Both the position numbers and the translations under genes were made by a program. Below are positions 41,990-50,645 of a DNA stretch of 64,000 nt, one piece after another. The first letter of the stretch is position 1. Every line of letters starts with the position of its first letter. Source of the stretch: Roseimicrobium sp. ORNL1 (GTDB lineage Bacteria > Verrucomicrobiota > Verrucomicrobiia > Verrucomicrobiales > Verrucomicrobiaceae); assembly GCF_011044495.1 (NCBI RefSeq), contig NZ_CP049143.1:6510001-6574000 (forward strand), given 5' to 3'. Below the pieces are notes generated by a model. The model saw nothing but the letters and a program-made list of their open reading frames with translations, did not search any database and had not been told where the DNA came from.

Positions 41990-43093
41990 TTACTCTCTTA
42001 GGTAACGCATAAGCAGTTCGATACCGACCATCAGCGCGCCCACCACGATCACCAAAAGAGCCACGCCGATCCAAGTGTGCGTATGGCTCCGAAACCAGAA
42101 AGAATCCTCATCAAACATGCCCCTGCTCATGCGAGCACGAGAGGCTTCAATGGCCCCCCACAAGGCATCCCAGGCATGCGGCGGAATCCGATCCTCCCAC
42201 TCCACAAAAGTGTCGATGTAGTCATCGATGCCTTCCGCCATCTCTGACAGGGCTTGCTGGGACGATGCGGAACCCCAATCCCAGTGCCGGTAGGGAAGAC
42301 GAAGATGCATCCACCACACACGCCGGGCGTCCTCCTTCATGGCCAGGAAGAGGCGGCCGAAGTCCACCTTTTCATCCAGGGCATCCATCATGTCCTCCCG
42401 GAGTCGCGGCGGCAGCATGAGAAAAAGGACGTCTGCCATCGCGTGCGTCTTCTGCTCAGACCAGAAGGCATACCAACTGGCGAGCTCATATCCCAGAGTG
42501 ACGGCATCTTCCGAGGCCATGGCTGCAGGCTTCTGCACCATCAAGTCAATGAGAGTCTCCGCATGCTGCGAGTCACCTGCGTGCTCCCATGCAGCCAGCA
42601 CGAGGCGGCAGCGCTCCAAACGCCCCGCCTCCATCCATTCCAGGACGTCCTGTGCTCTGAACCGCTCCACCACCCATGCCGAAGCCGTGGGTTCCAGATT
42701 GTCGCGGAGAAGCATAGCCATTCGTACGGTGGACCACCAACCCGGGGTCTTCTTTTGAATCCTCTCGAACGCCGCCTCCAGCTCCTCCAATTTTTGCGAT
42801 GCCATGGCAGACGCAAGGAGCGCGCGGGCATCCGGTGCAGGCGACAAGAATCCAGGCCAGCCACCCCAACCAGGTGATGCATCCAGCAGCGCCTCGGGAC
42901 CAGCGGCGATGTCTCCTGATTGATTATTCAAAAGCCAGCGCATGGCCTCCTCATACGCTGCGCGCACCTTCCGAAATCCGTCCGGATCATGATCAGGACG
43001 ATGGACCCTGAGCAAGGAGGCGTACGCGGCCTTGACGTCCTTTTCCGTGGCCGTGTCCCGATCGAGCCCGAGGATCTCCCAGCAGTCCTCCAT
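41990..43093 (-). CDS. J-domain-like membrane protein, partner of HscC-type Hsp70
   Basis: 367 residues from the ATG at 43093; a GTG precedes it directly. The ATG overlaps the hscC stop (TGATG), so the two are translationally coupled. The N-terminal J-like domain reads CWEILGLDRDTATEKDVKA and AYASLLRVHRPDHDPDGF, again RPD in place of HPD. A helical middle region follows and one C-terminal membrane helix (IGVALLVIVVGALMVGIELL). It is a paralogue of the next gene downstream. It probably tethers the Hsp70 to the membrane or to a client. Confidence 0.78.
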   Translation of the reverse strand: MEDCWEILGLDRDTATEKDVKAAYASLLRVHRPDHDPDGFRKVRAAYEEAMRWLLNNQSGDIAAGPEALLDASPGWGGWPGFLSPAPDARALLASAMASQKLEELEAAFERIQKKTPGWWSTVRMAMLLRDNLEPTASAWVVERFRAQDVLEWMEAGRLERCRLVLAAWEHAGDSQHAETLIDLMVQKPAAMASEDAVTLGYELASWYAFWSEQKTHAMADVLFLMLPPRLREDMMDALDEKVDFGRLFLAMKEDARRVWWMHLRLPYRHWDWGSASSQQALSEMAEGIDDYIDTFVEWEDRIPPHAWDALWGAIEASRARMSRGMFDEDSFWFRSHTHTWIGVALLVIVVGALMVGIELLMRYLRE

Positions 43094-44772
43094 CACTCCT
43101 CCTCGCGGAAGAACGGTCGCATGAAGGAATCCAGGTCCTCGCCGGCTTCGTGGATCTTCGCTGCGTCCTGCGTGTGCAGCGCAGCTTCGAAGCGATCCAG
43201 CAACATGCTGAGTTGATCCCGCATGCCACCGCTCAGTTCCACATAGAGACGGTTCGCGCGCTCGAGGCGGGCACGATTCGGCGGGGCTTCACGCGGATGC
43301 ACCTTCAGGGGTTGCAGCAGGCGGATGGCCTCCGCGATCTGCTCCTTGCTAAGGGTACCGGGGCGCTGCTCGAAGACTTCGTTGAGTTTGCGACCCGTGG
43401 CCGGGATCGAGACCTCCACCTCCAGGATGCCATTCATGTCATAGCTGAAGCGCACCTCGAACTCCCCCCCGCGCTCCTGCCCGGGCCGGCTCTTCATGCC
43501 GTGGAAACGCACCTGGCCGATGAGCTGATTGTCCTTCGTGAGTCGGCTCTCGCCCTGGTAGATTTTCAGCAGCACTTCGTCCTGATCCGGGTGCAAGGTG
43601 TGATACACCTCACTGCGACTCACCGGTACCGTGGTATTGCGATCCAGGATGGGTGAGAAATACCCCGGCTCCATATGCCCGGGCAGCAGTGGCTTCGTCA
43701 CTTCCACACCCAGGCTATGTGGGCACACATCCGTGAGCACGAGATCGCGCACGGCGGAATCCCCCACGCACAGCGCCTGCTGCACCGCGGCGCCGAGCGC
43801 GACCACACGATCTGGATCCAGCGAGGTATTCGGCGGCAGCTTCAGATCCTCGCGCAACTGATCAATCACCAGCGGCATGCGGCTCGCGCCACCCACCAGC
43901 AGCACGGCATCGAGATGCTGCGGCGTGAGATTCGCATCGCGCAGGGCACGACGCACCACGGGCCGCAGACGCGCCGTGAGCTCCACCGTAGCGGTGCGGA
44001 AATCATCACGCGAGATCGGTGCTTCCTTGTCACCGAGCGGAAAGGTCGCATGCTCCTCCTTCGTGAGCTTGCGCTTCAGCATCTCCACCTGCTCGCGCCA
44101 GCGGAGTTTCTCCTCCTCCTTCGGCTTCCAGTGGAATTCATTCTGGATCCAGGCGGCGAAGGCATCCGTGTAGTCCTCCCCGCCGAGGCGGCTCTCACCC
44201 GCGGAGGACTTCACCTCCACCACGCCCTCGAAGCACTCCAGTACCGTCACGTCGAACGTGCCGCCGCCGAGGTCGAAGACCATCAGCGTGCTCAGGTCCG
44301 AGGTCGCGCGGAAGCCATGGGCCAGCGCCGCCGCCGTGGGTTCATTCACCAGGCGGTCCACCTTCAGTCCGGCAATCTTCGCCGCCTCCACCGTGGCCTG
44401 ACGCTGCTGGTCGTGGAAATACGCCGGTACCGTGATGACCGCGCTCTCCACCGGCTTGCCCAGGCGCAGCTCGGCGATGCGCTTCATCTCCTTCAGCACC
44501 ACCGCACTGCACTCCACCGGCGTCCAACGGCGCCCGCCGAAGCGATAGCTCGCCGCCGTGCCCATATCCCGCTTGAAAAAGGTGCGCCCCGACTCCGGCG
44601 CCACGATGAGACGGTCCTTCGCCGCACGGCCCACGAGCAGCGCACCATCCTCAGCCACAGCCACTGCGGAAGGCGTCAGGTCCTCCCCCGCCTCATTTGC
44701 CAGAGTCACGGGAACGCCATCCTTCATCACAGCTACAAGGCTGTTCGTGGTGCCAAGGTCGATGCCAATCAT
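43093..44772 (-). CDS. hscC: Hsp70-family chaperone, HscC-like
   Basis: 559 residues, the short length typical of HscC. The ATPase motifs are IGIDLGTTNSLVAV (phosphate 1), VPAYFHDQQRQATVEAAKIAG, VNEPTAAALAHGF and VFDLGGGTFDVTVLE (phosphate 2), plus VLLVGGASRMP. The substrate-binding domain follows (PHSLGVEV onward), then a helical lid shorter than in DnaK. HscC is a stress-type Hsp70 with its own J partners, which is what is encoded next to it here. The upstream 267 bases to the divergent rhodanese-YceI gene contain one GCCGCAAAG repeat and no clear heat-shock promoter. Confidence 0.88.
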   Translation of the reverse strand: MIGIDLGTTNSLVAVMKDGVPVTLANEAGEDLTPSAVAVAEDGALLVGRAAKDRLIVAPESGRTFFKRDMGTAASYRFGGRRWTPVECSAVVLKEMKRIAELRLGKPVESAVITVPAYFHDQQRQATVEAAKIAGLKVDRLVNEPTAAALAHGFRATSDLSTLMVFDLGGGTFDVTVLECFEGVVEVKSSAGESRLGGEDYTDAFAAWIQNEFHWKPKEEEKLRWREQVEMLKRKLTKEEHATFPLGDKEAPISRDDFRTATVELTARLRPVVRRALRDANLTPQHLDAVLLVGGASRMPLVIDQLREDLKLPPNTSLDPDRVVALGAAVQQALCVGDSAVRDLVLTDVCPHSLGVEVTKPLLPGHMEPGYFSPILDRNTTVPVSRSEVYHTLHPDQDEVLLKIYQGESRLTKDNQLIGQVRFHGMKSRPGQERGGEFEVRFSYDMNGILEVEVSIPATGRKLNEVFEQRPGTLSKEQIAEAIRLLQPLKVHPREAPPNRARLERANRLYVELSGGMRDQLSMLLDRFEAALHTQDAAKIHEAGEDLDSFMRPFFREEE

Positions 44773-44883
44773 GTATTTGCAGAGACGATATGCAAAACCC
44801 TACGCTCACGCACCAGTAAAAAGTCGCGCAAACACAGGGAAATCACCTACCCACGCCCCCGCTCACGCAGCAGCCGTCTGAGA

Positions 44884-44917
44884 TAGCCGCAAAGAAACGC
44901 AAAAAAGCACAAAAAGG
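44884..44917 (+). repeat. TAGCCGCAAAGA-family repeat
   Basis: A single copy reading TAGCCGCAAAGAAACGCAAA and onward lies in the divergent region upstream of both hscC and the rhodanese-YceI gene. It lacks a local inverse partner. Confidence 0.65.
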
Positions 44918-45039
44918 TTCAGCTTCGTTTCCCCAAACGGCGTCTCAACCATTGCAAATCGCCGTTCCGAGTCGCGGCAGATACGTATTCCTACTGTCGC
45001 ACCGACCACCGCTCACCGTCGCACCTCACCGCACCACCC

Positions 45040-45954
45040 ATGAGCACCACCATCACCCCAGCCGACCTGCGCGATCTTCAGACGCACCATCCCGACCTCC
45101 TCCTGCTCGATGTGCGCCTGCCGGAAGACTTTGCTGAAGGCCATCTTCCCGACGCGGTGAACCAGTGTGTGTTCGAAATGGTGTTTTTCCCCGAGTTGGA
45201 AAAGCGCCAACTCGCCAAGGACCGACCCATCGCCGTGTACGGAGCCGGGGAGAGCAGTCTTGAGTCCCAGGTCGCCGCGGAAAAACTCGAGCGGGCCGGA
45301 TTCACCCGTGTGCATGACCTGCGCGGCGGTGTCACCGCGTGGACCGCTCAGGGGTTGAGCCTAGAAAATGTCCTGCCGCCCGCCTCACCTCCCGCCATCA
45401 AGAACGGCACGCACGCACTCGACCTCACCGAGAGCCGCGTCGTATGGGTGGGGCGCAACCTTATCAACAAGCACTGGGGTCAGGTGGGCATTCGCAGTGG
45501 CGAAGTCTTGTTTGAAAATGGAAATGTCGTCCGCGGTGAAGTCGTGCTGGACATGCATCGCATCACCAGCAGCGATCTCGCCGGCAGCGACCTCCACGAT
45601 GTGCTCATCCATCACCTGGAGAGCGATGACTTCTTCGACGTCGAGCGTTTCCCCGAAGCGCGCTTCACCATCGAGCGCACCGAAGTCTGCGCCGACTGCC
45701 CCGGCAGCCGCAACCTCCGACTCCACGGCGCCCTCAACCTGCGCGGCATCACCCACCCGCTCACCGTGGAAGCCGCCGCCGGTCTCACCCCCGAAGGCAA
45801 AGCCGCCCTGCAAACCACCTTCACCCTCGACCGCACCCAGTGGGGCATCCTCTACGGCTCCGGAAAATTTTTCCAACGCCTCGCCGGTCACCTCGTGAAT
45901 GACGACCTCGAACTCCAGGTGCGTATCCTGACAAAAGAGGCAATACAAGGTTAG
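45040..45954 (+). CDS. Rhodanese-like domain fused to YceI domain
   Basis: 304 residues. The N-terminal 1-108 is a single-domain rhodanese fold (LLLLDVRLPEDFAEGHLPDA, FTRVHDLRGGVTAWTAQGL), but the active loop reads AVYGAGESSLES, with Gly where the catalytic Cys should be. Sulfur transfer is therefore unlikely. Residues from about 125 form a YceI lipocalin-like barrel (HALDLTESRVVWVGRNL, FDVERFPEARFTIER, LNLRGITHPLTVE), a family that binds isoprenoid lipids in the periplasm. No signal peptide is visible, so this copy may be cytoplasmic. The stop codon TAG is the first three bases of a dispersed repeat. Confidence 0.85.
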   Translation: MSTTITPADLRDLQTHHPDLLLLDVRLPEDFAEGHLPDAVNQCVFEMVFFPELEKRQLAKDRPIAVYGAGESSLESQVAAEKLERAGFTRVHDLRGGVTAWTAQGLSLENVLPPASPPAIKNGTHALDLTESRVVWVGRNLINKHWGQVGIRSGEVLFENGNVVRGEVVLDMHRITSSDLAGSDLHDVLIHHLESDDFFDVERFPEARFTIERTEVCADCPGSRNLRLHGALNLRGITHPLTVEAAAGLTPEGKAALQTTFTLDRTQWGILYGSGKFFQRLAGHLVNDDLELQVRILTKEAIQG

Positions 45955-46270
45955 CCGCAAAGAGACGCAAAAGGCACAGAAGTAAGAGCTCGGCGACACC
46001 CAAGGATCGGGGACACTCCTGTCCCCAGTAACGAGGCGTTGCGCCGTGTGACCGTTCTTGGGAATAGCCGCAAAAGAACGCAAAGATCGCAGAAGATAGC
46101 CCTCGCTCACATACGCCTCATACCCAGCGCCCACTCACATTAGTGTTCGTCAGTGTCCATTAGTGGTTAAAACCGAATACCACCACCCACGAGGGAGAAA
46201 CAATCCCACCTTCCTCCCGCACCCAAGACCAAAACCTTCTGTGCCTTTTGCGTCTTTTTGCGGCCATTCC
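45952..46270. repeat. Cluster of TAGCCGCAAA-family repeats (three copies)
   Basis: Copies lie at 45952-45982 (plus; overlapping the stop codon of the rhodanese-YceI gene), 46061-46095 (plus) and 46235-46270 (minus). The last two form an inverted pair. Between them are a GGGGACACTCCTGTCCCC-family palindrome (45999-46026) and a CCATTAGTGGTTAAAA unit (46138-46172). The gap 45955-46411 contains only repeats and no supportable gene. Confidence 0.75.
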
Positions 46271-46297
46271 CTCACCGTACTGCCGACCCAGCGTCAA

Positions 46298-46320
46298 GGA
46301 GCGGCACTAGCCTAGTGCCG
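46298..46320 (+). repeat. GCACTAGCCTAGTGC palindrome copy
   Basis: The unit GGAGCGGCACTAGCCTAGTG (plus CCG) is identical to the inner repeat at 19651-19673. The similarity continues for roughly 40 bases downstream (GCGAAGCCT / GCGGAGCCT and CTCTTC), so the mobile unit is longer than the palindrome. Confidence 0.75.
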
Positions 46321-46400
46321 GCGGTCCGCAATTCCGGGCGAAGCCTCTTCTCTTCCCAAGTGCTTCCATTCCGGTAGAATAAGATGCGCACCACCGAACC

Positions 46401-46407
46401 AAGGAGG
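46401..46407 (+). promoter_or_regulatory. Strong Shine-Dalgarno site
   Basis: AAGGAGG lies four bases before the ATG at 46412. It is one of the best ribosome-binding sites in the window and fixes the start of the proline-rich secreted protein. Confidence 0.7.
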
Positions 46408-46411
46408 CCCC

Positions 46412-48154
46412 ATGCACTGCCATGCCACCCGCAACCGTGCCTTTCCCGCTGCTCTCGCGATTTTTCTCTTCGCCTTGATGGGAAACCCCACCACTTCCCT
46501 CGCGCAACAGACCGGCCGCCGGACCATTCAGCCCAACCAACCAGGCCAGTTCACCCCCACGAGGCCGACCATCGTCATCCCGTCGCGACCGACCATCGTC
46601 ACTCCACAACGGCCCACGGTGGTCCAGCCAGCTCAGCCGGTCATAAGAAACAATCCGCTAGTCGGCAGACCGCTGCCTACGGGCAGGCCTATCACGAGCA
46701 ACCCCATTTCACCCGGAGTCTCCCCCGGACTCCGCCCCCAGCCCGGGCCCACCTTCCCGGTGAAGCCCGTGCCTCCCATCGCCATCCTGCCGCCTGTGGT
46801 GAAGCCCGTGCCGCCCATCGGGAACCTTCCACCGCCGTCGTGGTGGAAGCCCTCCCCACCCTGCTTCCTGCCGCCGCCCTGCCTGCCTCCGCCGTGCCCC
46901 GTCGCCATCGTCATCCCCAGCTTCCCCTCCGCCTTCATCGGTCCGGAGATCGTGAGCATCACCACCTACCCCACGGAAATGGACACCGGGTTCACGAATA
47001 TCCCCGCGCCAGCGCAGGAGCAGATGCAGATGCAGCCCGGGGATCCCGCCGCACTGCAGGGAAATGAAGCCACACCACGCCTCATCGCCATCCTGGGACG
47101 CATCGAGCGCGTGGATACCTCCCTGCCCTCCACCACGTCCTCTCCGTCCTCTCCAGCTGCCGGCACCTCCACCGACCGCGATGGCGACCAGCTCTGCATC
47201 GGCGTGGCCACGCTCACCACGTATTTCAACCCCGACCCTGACCTACCCGCCGAGGCCATGGCCCGCGGCAGCTACTTCGGCAGCCGTTGGGATGGCGACA
47301 CCTGGCACACCTCCGCCACCGGCCTCTGGTCGCGCGGCCCCGTGACCCGGCAACCCCTCTTCACCCTGCACGAGTTGCAGCCCAGCGCCTTCCCCTTCGA
47401 GGTCGCCCTCCCCGGCCGCCGCATCACCTCCCTGCGCATGGCCATCGCCCTCGTCCGGGACACCGCTTCGCCGCCCCTCGCTCCCTCCCCCCAACCTGCC
47501 TCTCGTTCTACCCTTCCCCTCCAGTCCAAGCTCCGCCACCTCACCATGGCCAACAACCTCCGGCGCCACCTCCAGGACTCCAACGAGCCCGTCCCCCTGG
47601 TCCCCCTCATCCCACCACCTTCGTCCTCCTCCTCGTTCTCGTCATCGTCCTCGACTCCCACACCCCCCGAGCTCGATCCCTCCCAAACCTACCTCGGCAA
47701 CGCCAACTCCCCCTTCAGCCAAGCCCTATCCGACTCCCTCCAGGATCTCCTCACCACCTCCTCCCTCCCCCAACCCTCAAGTTCCGTCTCAGGGAACCAA
47801 CCATCAACTATCAACCAAGGACCATCAACCACCCCCGTCTCAGGCTATCAACCATCAACCAAAGACCATCAACTCATCGGCTCCGCCGAGTGGACCCTCC
47901 CCCTCTCCGACCTGCGCGACATCATGAGCGGCTGCCCCCGCTTCACCACCATCCCCCTCCCCGCCGATCTCCAAACCGTCCGCTCCCGCGACACCTCCCC
48001 CGCCCCCCTCTGGGTCCGCCCGTTCCGGATTGAGGTCGGTGCTCAGTCAGAATCTTCTTCAGGCTATCAACCACCGACTCTCAACCATCAACCAACTGCG
48101 ACCTACCAAGGCGAAGTGTGGTTCCTCATCGTGCCGGATTGGGCGCAAAGATAA
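46412..48154 (+). CDS. Proline-rich secreted protein, unknown function
   Basis: 580 residues. The signal peptide is AALAIFLFALMGNPTTSLAQ. Residues 35-170 are Pro/Thr/Arg-rich with loose repeats (RPTIVIPSRPTIVTPQRPTV; KPVPPIAILPPVVKPVPPI). A more globular middle follows (about 175-360), then a low-complexity Pro/Ser segment. The last 120 residues contain several SGYQPSTI/NHQPT-like peptides encoded by a dispersed DNA repeat (ATCAACCATCAACC). No domain is recognised; the C-terminus ends in GEVWFLIVPDWAQR. It is probably periplasmic or surface-associated. It stands between a repeat cluster and the restriction operon. Confidence 0.7.
   Translation: MHCHATRNRAFPAALAIFLFALMGNPTTSLAQQTGRRTIQPNQPGQFTPTRPTIVIPSRPTIVTPQRPTVVQPAQPVIRNNPLVGRPLPTGRPITSNPISPGVSPGLRPQPGPTFPVKPVPPIAILPPVVKPVPPIGNLPPPSWWKPSPPCFLPPPCLPPPCPVAIVIPSFPSAFIGPEIVSITTYPTEMDTGFTNIPAPAQEQMQMQPGDPAALQGNEATPRLIAILGRIERVDTSLPSTTSSPSSPAAGTSTDRDGDQLCIGVATLTTYFNPDPDLPAEAMARGSYFGSRWDGDTWHTSATGLWSRGPVTRQPLFTLHELQPSAFPFEVALPGRRITSLRMAIALVRDTASPPLAPSPQPASRSTLPLQSKLRHLTMANNLRRHLQDSNEPVPLVPLIPPPSSSSSFSSSSSTPTPPELDPSQTYLGNANSPFSQALSDSLQDLLTTSSLPQPSSSVSGNQPSTINQGPSTTPVSGYQPSTKDHQLIGSAEWTLPLSDLRDIMSGCPRFTTIPLPADLQTVRSRDTSPAPLWVRPFRIEVGAQSESSSGYQPPTLNHQPTATYQGEVWFLIVPDWAQR
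47804..48094 (+). repeat. In-frame copies of an ATCAACCATCAACC repeat inside a gene
   Basis: Copies occur at about 47808-47830, 47845-47872 and 48064-48094, with units CTATCAACCATCAACCA and variants. All keep the reading frame of the secreted protein and are translated as GYQPSTINQ-like peptides. Confidence 0.65.
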
Positions 48155-48279
48155 GAGGTTCACAGAAGAGCCAATCTCGGCGCGTTTTCTCCATGCGCAC
48201 GGGTTCGACTTGCCATGGATACAAGCTCTGGATTAAATGCATCCCGAGCGGTCCGACGAGCGCTCGAACTCGTGCCGAC

Positions 48280-50643
48280 ATGGATAAGAAAGCCCTCACA
48301 GAAGCGGACATCCGTACCAAGTTCATCACCCCTGCTCTAGTTGGAGCAGATGGTGGGAAATGGGATGTGATGACGCAAATTCGAGAGGAGACCTATTTCA
48401 CGAAGGGGCGTGTCATCGTGCGCGGCAAGACCGTAAGGCGTGGCGAAGCGAAAAAGGCTGACTACATCCTCTCGTACAAGCCAAACATGCCCATCGCGGT
48501 CATTGAGGCGAAAGATAACAACCACTCGGTGGGAGATGGAATGCAACAGGCACTCGAGTACGCGGAGATTCTCGACGTTCCCTTTGCTTATAGTTCGAAT
48601 GGGGACGCCTTCTTGGAGCACGACCGGACCGTTACAAGTGGGATTGTAACCCGCGAAATCCCTCTCAACGAGTTTCCAACACCTGAAGAACTCTGGGAAC
48701 GCTACAGCACTTCCAAGGGGTACACCGAAACTCAGGAAACCGTCGCCACGCAGAGTTACTACGACGACGGTTCCAGAAGAACGCCTCATTACTACCAGAT
48801 CATCGCCATCAATCGCACGGTCGATGCCATTGCGCGGGGGCAAGACCGCATTTTGCTGGTAATGGCCACGGGTACCGGAAAGACTTACACGGCGTTCCAG
48901 ATCATCTGGCGCCTATGGAAGTCGGGGGCGAAGAAGCGCATCCTGTTTCTTGTCGATCGCAACATCCTTGCCGACCAAACCAAGACCAATGACTTCAAGC
49001 CATTTGGCCAGGCGATGACAAAGATCACCAATCGCACGGTCGACAAAGCCTTTGAAATCTATCTCTGTCTCTACCAGGCAGTGACAGGCACCGAGGAGGA
49101 GCAAAACGTCTACAAGCAGTTCTCGCCTGATTTCTTCGACCTCGTCATTGTGGACGAGTGTCACCGTGGCAGTGCGGCTGATGACGCTGCCTGGAGGAAG
49201 GTGCTGGAGTACTTTTCGTCCGCCACCCAGATAGGGCTCACGGCGACACCCAAGGAAACGGAAGACGTTTCCAACATCAACTACTTTGGGGAACCCCTAT
49301 ATACCTACTCTCTGCGACAGGGAATCTCAGACGGCTTCCTCGCGCCTTACAAAGTAGTTCGTATCGGCATCGACAAGGACCTCGACGGCTGGCGCCCGGA
49401 ACTGGGCCAGTTGGACAAACACGGGAATCTCATCGAAGACCGCGAGTACAATGATCGGGACTTCGACCGCAACCTTATCTTGGAGAAGCGAACGGACCTT
49501 GTGGCCGCGAAGGTCACGGAGTTCCTCAGGGCAACGGATCGCTATGCGAAGACCATTGTCTTCTGTGAGAACATTGACCATGCCGAGCGCATGAGGCAGG
49601 CACTGGTGAATGCCAATCCTGATCTCGCCGCCGCGAACAGCAAGTACATCATGCGCATCACGGGCGACAACGACGAGGGCAAGGCTCAGCTCGACAACTT
49701 CATCGATCCAGAGTCTATCTTTCCTGTCATTGCCACCACATCCCGGCTCATGACGACGGGCGTGGATGCCCAGACCTGCCAGCTCATCGTGCTCGACCGG
49801 CGCATCGGCTCTATGACCGAGTTCAAGCAGATTATTGGGCGCGGCACCCGAATCAACGAGGACTACAACAAGCTCTACTTCACCATCATGGACTTCAAGC
49901 GGGCCACCGCACTCTTTGCGGACCCGGACTTCGACGGCGATCCTGTGCAGATTTATGAACCCGAGGAGGGGCTGCCGCCTGTTCCACCGGATGAGCCACC
50001 AGAAGGTTTCGATGACGATGAAGACGAGGATGTCATCGTGGACCCACCCGGAGGGCTGCCGCCTCCAGGCCCCGGCACCACCAGATACTATGTCAACGAC
50101 GTCGCTGTCTCCGTCGCCATCGAGCGCGTGCAGTACCTCAATGAAGATGGGAGGCTCATCACGGAGTCACTCCGGGATTATTCACGCAAAACAGTCCGCG
50201 AAACCTACACGTCTCTTCAGGAATTCCTCACGGTGTGGAATGATGCTGAAAAGAAGCATGCCATCTACGAGGAGCTTGCCACCAAGGGCGTCTTCCTCGA
50301 CGAACTCGCAGACCACGTGGGCCGTGACTACGATGCCTTTGACCTCATCTGCCACGTTGCCTTCGACCAGCCTCCCCTCACCCGGAAGGAACGCGCCGAG
50401 AAGGTGAAGAAGCGGAACGTATTCGGCAAGTACGGGGAAAAGGCGCGTGCCGTGCTGGACGCCCTCCTGCAGAAGTATGCTGACAGTGGCATCCGCAGTG
50501 TGGAGTCGCTCGACATCCTCAAGGTGGACCCTCTCCCCGCTTTTGGAACACCCGTGGAAATCATCAAGCTGTTCGGCGGCAAGCCAGACTACCTTGCCGC
50601 CATTCGTGAGCTGGAGTCCGTGCTCTATGACAAGGCCGCCTGA
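48280..50643 (+). CDS. hsdR: Type I restriction enzyme, R subunit (nuclease-helicase)
   Basis: 787 residues from the ATG at 48280 (MDKKALTEADIRTKFITPAL); the open frame upstream has no protein character. The N-terminal PD-(D/E)xK nuclease has ADYILSYK then IAVIEAKDNN. The helicase motifs are VMATGTGKTYTAFQ (I), VDECHRGS (II) and LTATPKETED (III), followed by a second RecA fold with QIIGRGTRI (VI). The EcoEI-type C-terminal domain contacts the methylase. An acidic linker (DDDEDEDVIVD) sits near residue 580. It is the first gene of the R-M operon and is followed by a DUF3800 gene after 2 bases. Confidence 0.93.
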   Translation: MDKKALTEADIRTKFITPALVGADGGKWDVMTQIREETYFTKGRVIVRGKTVRRGEAKKADYILSYKPNMPIAVIEAKDNNHSVGDGMQQALEYAEILDVPFAYSSNGDAFLEHDRTVTSGIVTREIPLNEFPTPEELWERYSTSKGYTETQETVATQSYYDDGSRRTPHYYQIIAINRTVDAIARGQDRILLVMATGTGKTYTAFQIIWRLWKSGAKKRILFLVDRNILADQTKTNDFKPFGQAMTKITNRTVDKAFEIYLCLYQAVTGTEEEQNVYKQFSPDFFDLVIVDECHRGSAADDAAWRKVLEYFSSATQIGLTATPKETEDVSNINYFGEPLYTYSLRQGISDGFLAPYKVVRIGIDKDLDGWRPELGQLDKHGNLIEDREYNDRDFDRNLILEKRTDLVAAKVTEFLRATDRYAKTIVFCENIDHAERMRQALVNANPDLAAANSKYIMRITGDNDEGKAQLDNFIDPESIFPVIATTSRLMTTGVDAQTCQLIVLDRRIGSMTEFKQIIGRGTRINEDYNKLYFTIMDFKRATALFADPDFDGDPVQIYEPEEGLPPVPPDEPPEGFDDDEDEDVIVDPPGGLPPPGPGTTRYYVNDVAVSVAIERVQYLNEDGRLITESLRDYSRKTVRETYTSLQEFLTVWNDAEKKHAIYEELATKGVFLDELADHVGRDYDAFDLICHVAFDQPPLTRKERAEKVKKRNVFGKYGEKARAVLDALLQKYADSGIRSVESLDILKVDPLPAFGTPVEIIKLFGGKPDYLAAIRELESVLYDKAA

Positions 50644-50645
50644 CC

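Noticed and set aside
44884-46270. Repeated units as a CRISPR array
   Set aside because: Copies are irregularly spaced, on both strands, and lack uniform spacers; they form inverted pairs instead.
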